Positions 32,904-36,207 of a stretch of DNA of 36,207 bases are shown piece after piece. The notes under the pieces are model-generated. The model saw only the letters and a program-made list of their open reading frames with translations, made no database searches and was not told the DNA's origin. Within the stretch, counting starts at the first letter, position 1; the number at the start of each line of letters is the position of its first letter. The translations under genes and the position numbers were made by a program. The DNA is taken from NCBI GenBank assembly GCA_026709625.1, contig JAPOSR010000068.1:1-36207 (forward strand), in the 5' to 3' direction. This DNA comes from Chloroflexota bacterium (GTDB lineage: Bacteria > Chloroflexota > Anaerolineae > Aggregatilineales > Phototrophicaceae).

Positions 32904-33737
32904 ATGCCAAAAGTTGCCTACCAGGGGATTCCTGGCGCAAACTCCGAAATCGCCGTTCGCCAGCGTTTTGGCGATGCTGTCCAGCCCGTGCCCTGCCAAG
33001 ATCTCAACCATCTCTTTGACGCGCTGCAAACCGGCGCGGTCGAATACAGCCTGCTGCCGGTGGAAAATGCCTTGGCTGGCTCGGTGGCCGGCGCATACGA
33101 GATGCTGCTCGACCACGATGTGCGCATCCAGGCGGAAGTGATCTTGCATGTGCATCACAACCTGCTGGCGCAGCCGGGCACAACCATGAAAGATATTCGT
33201 CAGGTGCGCAGCCATCCGCAGGCCTTGATGCAATGCGAGCGATTTTTGAAGCGCAATGGCTTTGAGCCCTTTGGCTGGTACGACACAGCGGGCGCGGCGC
33301 AAGACCTGGCAAAGTCGCCCGAGCCGGGCATCGCCGTGATCGCCTCGCTGCTGGCGGGGGAGATGTACGAGCTGGATGTGCTGGCCAGCGAGATCGAAGA
33401 CGAGCCTTTCAACTACACGCGCTTCCTGTTGATGGGCCATGGCGACCCGCAGCCCGGCGAATACAACAAGACTTCGATCGTATTCGCCACGCGCAATCGC
33501 CCCGCCGCGCTCTATGAATGCCTGGGCGAATTTGCCAAGCGCGACTTGAACCTGACCAAGCTTGAATCCAGACCGCGCCGCAACCGTCCCTGGGAGCCGC
33601 TGTTTTATCTGGACTTCGAAGGACATTGGCAAGAACAGCGCTGTCAGGAATTGCTGATGCAGTTGCTGCAGCTGACCTCGTTTGTGAAGATGTTGGGCTC
33701 ATATCCGGCTGTGCGCTCGGGCACAGTCGGCATGTAA
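32904..33737 (+). CDS. pheA: Prephenate dehydratase
   Basis: 277 residues from the ATG at 32904, with AAGG about 6 bases upstream; a GTG 6 bases earlier is possible. The catalytic domain begins VAYQGIPGANSE (4-15), has VEYSLLPVENALAGSV (46-61), and T172-R-F174 is the catalytic TRF motif. A C-terminal ACT domain with E221-S-R-P224 should bind phenylalanine for feedback inhibition. It converts prephenate to phenylpyruvate. No chorismate mutase domain is fused. It precedes the aspartate-semialdehyde dehydrogenase gene by 16 bases, so the two probably form an amino-acid biosynthesis operon. Confidence 0.96.
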   Translation: MPKVAYQGIPGANSEIAVRQRFGDAVQPVPCQDLNHLFDALQTGAVEYSLLPVENALAGSVAGAYEMLLDHDVRIQAEVILHVHHNLLAQPGTTMKDIRQVRSHPQALMQCERFLKRNGFEPFGWYDTAGAAQDLAKSPEPGIAVIASLLAGEMYELDVLASEIEDEPFNYTRFLLMGHGDPQPGEYNKTSIVFATRNRPAALYECLGEFAKRDLNLTKLESRPRRNRPWEPLFYLDFEGHWQEQRCQELLMQLLQLTSFVKMLGSYPAVRSGTVGM

Positions 33738-33753
33738 GGCAGGTGCCAAGACG

Positions 33754-34836
33754 ATGCAACGACTCGATGTAGCGATATTGGGCGCGACTGGCGCCGTGGG
33801 GCAGCGCTTTATCCAACTGTTGGAGAACCATCCCTGGTTCCAAGTCCGCGAGGTTGCCGGCTCGGCTCGCAGCGCTGGACGCCATTATGCAGAAGCGGCG
33901 CGCTGGACGCTGAATGGCAATCCGCCGGCGGATATCGCTGGGTTGGTCGTCAAAGGGCTGGACGAGCCGCTGGATTCGCCACTGGTTTTTTCCGCTTTGC
34001 CCAAAGAAGCCGCCAGCCTGCGCGAACTCGAATTGGCCGCGGCCGGGCATGTCGTTTGCACCAATGCCTCCGCCAATCGCATGCTGCCGGATGTGCCGCT
34101 GCTGCTGCCCGAGGTGAATGCCGAGCACACAGGCTTAATTGGCTGGCAGCAACGGCGGCGCGGCTGGACAAGTGGCGCATTGATCGCCAATTCGAATTGC
34201 ACAGTGATGCCGGTCGTTATGGCGTTGAAGCCGCTTGTGAAGTATGGCATTCGCCGCCTGCACCTGGTCAGCGAGCAAGCCATCAGCGGCGCGGGCTATC
34301 CCGGCGTGTCTTCAATGGACATCATTGATAATGTGATCCCCTGGGTGCCCAGCGACGAAGAAAAAATGGAAACCGAGACGCGCAAGATGCTGGGCGCGTT
34401 TACCGGCGCGGGCATAGACGATCTGGAGATGATTGTCAGCGCCACTTGCACGCGCGTGCCCGTGGTAGACGCCCACCTGGTCAATATCTCGGTCGAGCTG
34501 GAGCAGCAGCCGACAATCGCCGATATCATCGACGACTGGGAAACCTGCCAAGCTCTGCCGCCAGTGCCCGATCTGCCCAGCGCGCCACGTTTCCCGCTGC
34601 AATACTTGACGCAGATCGACCGTCCGCAGCCGCGCCGCGACCGCGATGCTGGCGCTGGCATGACCACCAGCATCGGGCGGTTGCGCGAATGCCCCATCCT
34701 GGGTTACAAGTTCGCCGCGCTTTCGCACAACACCATCCGCGGCGCCGCCGGCTGCAGCATCCTCAATGCCGAATTGCTGGCGGCGCAGGGTTATATCGCG
34801 CAGTTTCGCTTGGCGGATGAAGCGCTGGCTGTCTAG
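33754..34836 (+). CDS. asd: Aspartate-semialdehyde dehydrogenase, archaeal/fungal type
   Basis: 360 residues. The N-terminal NADP-binding sequence is VAILGATGAVGQRFIQLL (6-23). The nucleophile is C149 in ANSNCTVMP, and H241 in TCTRVPVVDAH is the matching acid-base His. The segment EQAISGAGYPGVSSMDIIDN (174-193) is typical of the archaeal/fungal branch rather than the usual Gram-negative enzyme. It reduces aspartyl phosphate to the semialdehyde, the branch point to lysine, methionine and threonine. It follows pheA by 16 bases and ends 6 bases before the convergent L,D-transpeptidase stop. Confidence 0.94.
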   Translation: MQRLDVAILGATGAVGQRFIQLLENHPWFQVREVAGSARSAGRHYAEAARWTLNGNPPADIAGLVVKGLDEPLDSPLVFSALPKEAASLRELELAAAGHVVCTNASANRMLPDVPLLLPEVNAEHTGLIGWQQRRRGWTSGALIANSNCTVMPVVMALKPLVKYGIRRLHLVSEQAISGAGYPGVSSMDIIDNVIPWVPSDEEKMETETRKMLGAFTGAGIDDLEMIVSATCTRVPVVDAHLVNISVELEQQPTIADIIDDWETCQALPPVPDLPSAPRFPLQYLTQIDRPQPRRDRDAGAGMTTSIGRLRECPILGYKFAALSHNTIRGAAGCSILNAELLAAQGYIAQFRLADEALAV

Positions 34837-34842
34837 CCCGCC

Positions 34843-35874
34843 TTAGTCATAATCGCCGCTGGAATAGACATACACGGCTGGACCGGTGTAGTCGCCAGCT
34901 CGATAATCATATTCGCTTTCTGACCACTGGAAGAGCCAGTGCGCATCGGTGAGAGCCAGGTTGACACAGCCATGACTGCGCCGATAGCCAAAGCCGTCGT
35001 GCCAATACGCGCCATGCAGCGCAATCTGGTCATCGTAATACATCGTCCAAGGCACTTCTTGCAGATAATAAAAATCGGGCTGGTTGTACGCGCCGCTCAT
35101 CAGCGTGCGGGTGAAGCGCACATAGACATGGAAGACGCCTTCATTGGTCGCCCAGTCCGCCATGCCCGAAGAAACCAGCGTGGCAAAAACGGGCCTTTCG
35201 CCTTCGTAGGCGATCGCCACCTGCTCGTAGAGATCGACGCTGATCCATTTGTGCGTATCCACTTCGGACGGGCGCGCAACCGGCAAGATCTTCGCTACTT
35301 TGAATTGATGCACCCATTGGTCATGGCCGATCTGATACCAGTCATAGCCATCAACCCGCGCAGTCGCATAGAGATAGACGCGGCTGTAGCGATAGAGAAA
35401 ACGGTTGTCGGCGGCTTCAGGAGCGCCGGGCGTCTTCGACCCACGCAGATGTGTCAATGTCCAGGCAACGGTGAAGGGCAGGTTGCCATCCAGCGGCAGC
35501 AGCGCGCCAGCAAAGCGCGACGGACGGTGGCGCTCGCCCAGGTTGTCGGCGCGCACCCATTCGTCCTCGCCTATCCTCACCCATTCGCCATGCTTTTCCT
35601 GCACAGTGACAAAGGTATAGCCTTCGCCATAGCTGTCGGGTTCGGGGCTGTCGGGCGCGCTGTAAATGGCGAGTGGGCCATTGACCTGCCGATAGTCGCG
35701 GTCGTCCAGCAGCGCGTCGGCGACTGGCAGCGAGCGCACATTGGGATAGCGATGCGCTTCGATCGTGCTGCCAGCCACGCCGCAGGCATTGGGCAGGCAA
35801 GTTGTTTGCGCCGCGGCCGCCTGGCTCGCCAAGAACAGCAAGGCCACAGAAACAGCCGTGAATATCGCGCGCAT
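34843..35874 (-). CDS. Secreted L,D-transpeptidase (YkuD family) with two SH3-like segments
   Basis: 343 residues. Signal peptide about 1-22 (cleavage near AAA-QTT). Two related segments, KHGEWVRIGEDEWVRADNL (94-112) and YDWYQIGHDQWVHQFKV (177-193), look like SH3-type cell-wall-binding repeats. The YkuD catalytic domain (about 207-333) has H287-G at the front and S300-H301-G-C303-V-N-L with nucleophile C303. Such enzymes form 3-3 cross-links in peptidoglycan or attach proteins to it, outside the membrane. A TATACT -10 lies about 30 bases upstream. Its presence suggests a peptidoglycan-like wall, which is not a given in this phylum. Confidence 0.93.
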   Translation of the reverse strand: MRAIFTAVSVALLFLASQAAAAQTTCLPNACGVAGSTIEAHRYPNVRSLPVADALLDDRDYRQVNGPLAIYSAPDSPEPDSYGEGYTFVTVQEKHGEWVRIGEDEWVRADNLGERHRPSRFAGALLPLDGNLPFTVAWTLTHLRGSKTPGAPEAADNRFLYRYSRVYLYATARVDGYDWYQIGHDQWVHQFKVAKILPVARPSEVDTHKWISVDLYEQVAIAYEGERPVFATLVSSGMADWATNEGVFHVYVRFTRTLMSGAYNQPDFYYLQEVPWTMYYDDQIALHGAYWHDGFGYRRSHGCVNLALTDAHWLFQWSESEYDYRAGDYTGPAVYVYSSGDYD

Positions 35875-35904
35875 ATCCGCCTCTCTCGCTTATCAATTGC
35901 TATC

Positions 35905-35910
35905 AGTATA
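35905..35910 (-). promoter_or_regulatory. -10 element for the L,D-transpeptidase gene
   Basis: The minus strand reads TATACT at 35905-35910, about 30 bases before the ATG. The best -35 candidate (TTGAAT, 35925-35930) is only 14 bases away, so the upstream half is uncertain. Confidence 0.35.
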
Positions 35911-35953
35911 GTCAAATTTGCGCGATTCAACCACCACCCTTCTGCAAGCGCCT

Positions 35954-35963
35954 GTGGTATACT
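35954..35963 (+). promoter_or_regulatory. -10 promoter element for the glucokinase gene
   Basis: TATACT at 35958-35963 preceded by TGTGG, close to an extended -10 pattern. It lies 34 bases before the ATG at 35998. No convincing -35 hexamer is present. The same TATACT hexamer serves the divergent gene and the roadblock-pyrG unit. Confidence 0.45.
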
Positions 35964-35997
35964 CGCCGCGGCAGCTCGCAGATGAAAGGCGCGCGCA

Positions 35998-36207
35998 ATG
36001 GAGATCTTGGGTATTGATATCGGCGGTTCGGGAATCAAAGGAGCGATAGTCGATATCGAAGCGGGCGATTTCGTCGGCGACCGCCTGAGGATTCCCACGC
36101 CGCAGCCCTCCACCCCCAGCGCCGTCGCAAAAGTCGTCGCCCAGATATCGTCTCATTTTGATTGGGATGCGCCAATCGGCTGCACCTTTCCCGCAGTGGT
36201 CAAACGT
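35998..36207 (+). CDS. ppgK: ROK-family polyphosphate glucokinase, partial (N-terminus)
   Basis: 70 codons are open from the ATG at 35998 to the window edge; AAAGG lies about 10 bases upstream. The start [19 protein letters not shown] carries the ROK-type ATP/phosphate loop D-I-G-G-S-G-I-K. The segment [19 protein letters not shown] and then [11 protein letters not shown] match the N-terminal pattern of actinobacterial-type polyphosphate/ATP glucokinases, where ordinary ROK kinases differ in this last motif. It phosphorylates glucose to glucose-6-phosphate, probably with polyphosphate as donor. The catalytic Asp and sugar site lie beyond the window. Confidence 0.85.
   Translation, partial: MEILGIDIGGSGIKGAIVDIEAGDFVGDRLRIPTPQPSTPSAVAKVVAQISSHFDWDAPIGCTFPAVVKR

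Noticed and set aside
1..36207. tRNA, rRNA, riboswitch, insertion sequence, phage or CRISPR elements
   Set aside because: I looked in the spaces between genes, all about 210 bases or shorter, and saw no cloverleaf, CCA end, inverted terminal repeats, transposase or spaced repeats. This was by eye; a covariance-model scan would be needed to exclude small RNAs.

Overview
The window looks like chromosomal, GC-rich DNA from a member of the Chloroflexota, most likely of the Anaerolineae type. The evidence is the combination of gene families: a Rieske/cytochrome b/cytochrome c cluster, a mevalonate route with an isopentenyl phosphate kinase (as described for Roseiflexus), an archaeal/fungal-type aspartate-semialdehyde dehydrogenase, a polyphosphate-glucokinase-like ROK protein, a roadblock/LC7 protein and a MoxR/DUF58 pair. 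The lineage is an inference from gene content; no rRNA or tRNA gene was seen, and nothing resembling a CRISPR array, insertion sequence or prophage.

Layout. 1-2798 (-): quinol-oxidising complex, transcribed Rieske > cytochrome b > membrane-anchored cytochrome c (cut by the window edge). 2963-4729 (+): a restriction-modification protein that lacks its C-terminal part. 4772-7405 (+): CorA, RNase D and an overlapping Nudix hydrolase, facing TlyA (-). 8205-11910 (-): three-gene envelope set made of a degenerate PrsW-like membrane protein, a single-pass protein of unknown function and a large secreted modular serine protease. 12021-13619 (+): solute-binding lipoprotein with no permease nearby. 13621-17337: isoprenoid cluster, with UbiA-type transferase > mevalonate kinase > isopentenyl phosphate kinase (-) and a divergent (di)phosphomevalonate decarboxylase (+). 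17542-19232 (+): upp and a WecA/MraY-type transferase, overlapping by ATGA. 19214-23563 (-): glycolytic operon gap > pgk > tpiA followed by a degenerate M50-like membrane protein with a long acidic/proline-rich tail. 23647-25963 (-): membrane-fused spermidine-synthase-like protein and a TIGR01906-type membrane protein. 26003-27806: GNAT protein (+) facing a sarcosine/N-methyl amino acid oxidase (-). 27831-30091 (-): MoxR ATPase and DUF58 protein. 30293-32321 (+): roadblock protein and CTP synthase. 32331-32768 (-): Hsp20. 32904-34836 (+): prephenate dehydratase and aspartate-semialdehyde dehydrogenase. 34843-35874 (-): L,D-transpeptidase. 35998-end (+): start of a polyphosphate glucokinase.

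Functionally the region is mostly housekeeping: respiration, lower glycolysis, nucleotide and amino acid synthesis, isoprenoid and cell-envelope precursor synthesis. The isoprenoid block would feed polyprenyl phosphate carriers, the substrate class used by the neighbouring UbiA-type and WecA/MraY-type transferases. The less ordinary content is a set of proteins that keep a family fold but appear to have lost key residues (PrsW-like, M50-like, WecA-like), a modular secreted protease with a dockerin-like loop, a respiratory cytochrome b with a long soluble tail ending in an acidic octapeptide repeat, and the consistently tight packing of convergent gene ends. I found no clear candidate for a wholly new defence or mobile system.

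There is no gene-free stretch longer than about 210 bases.
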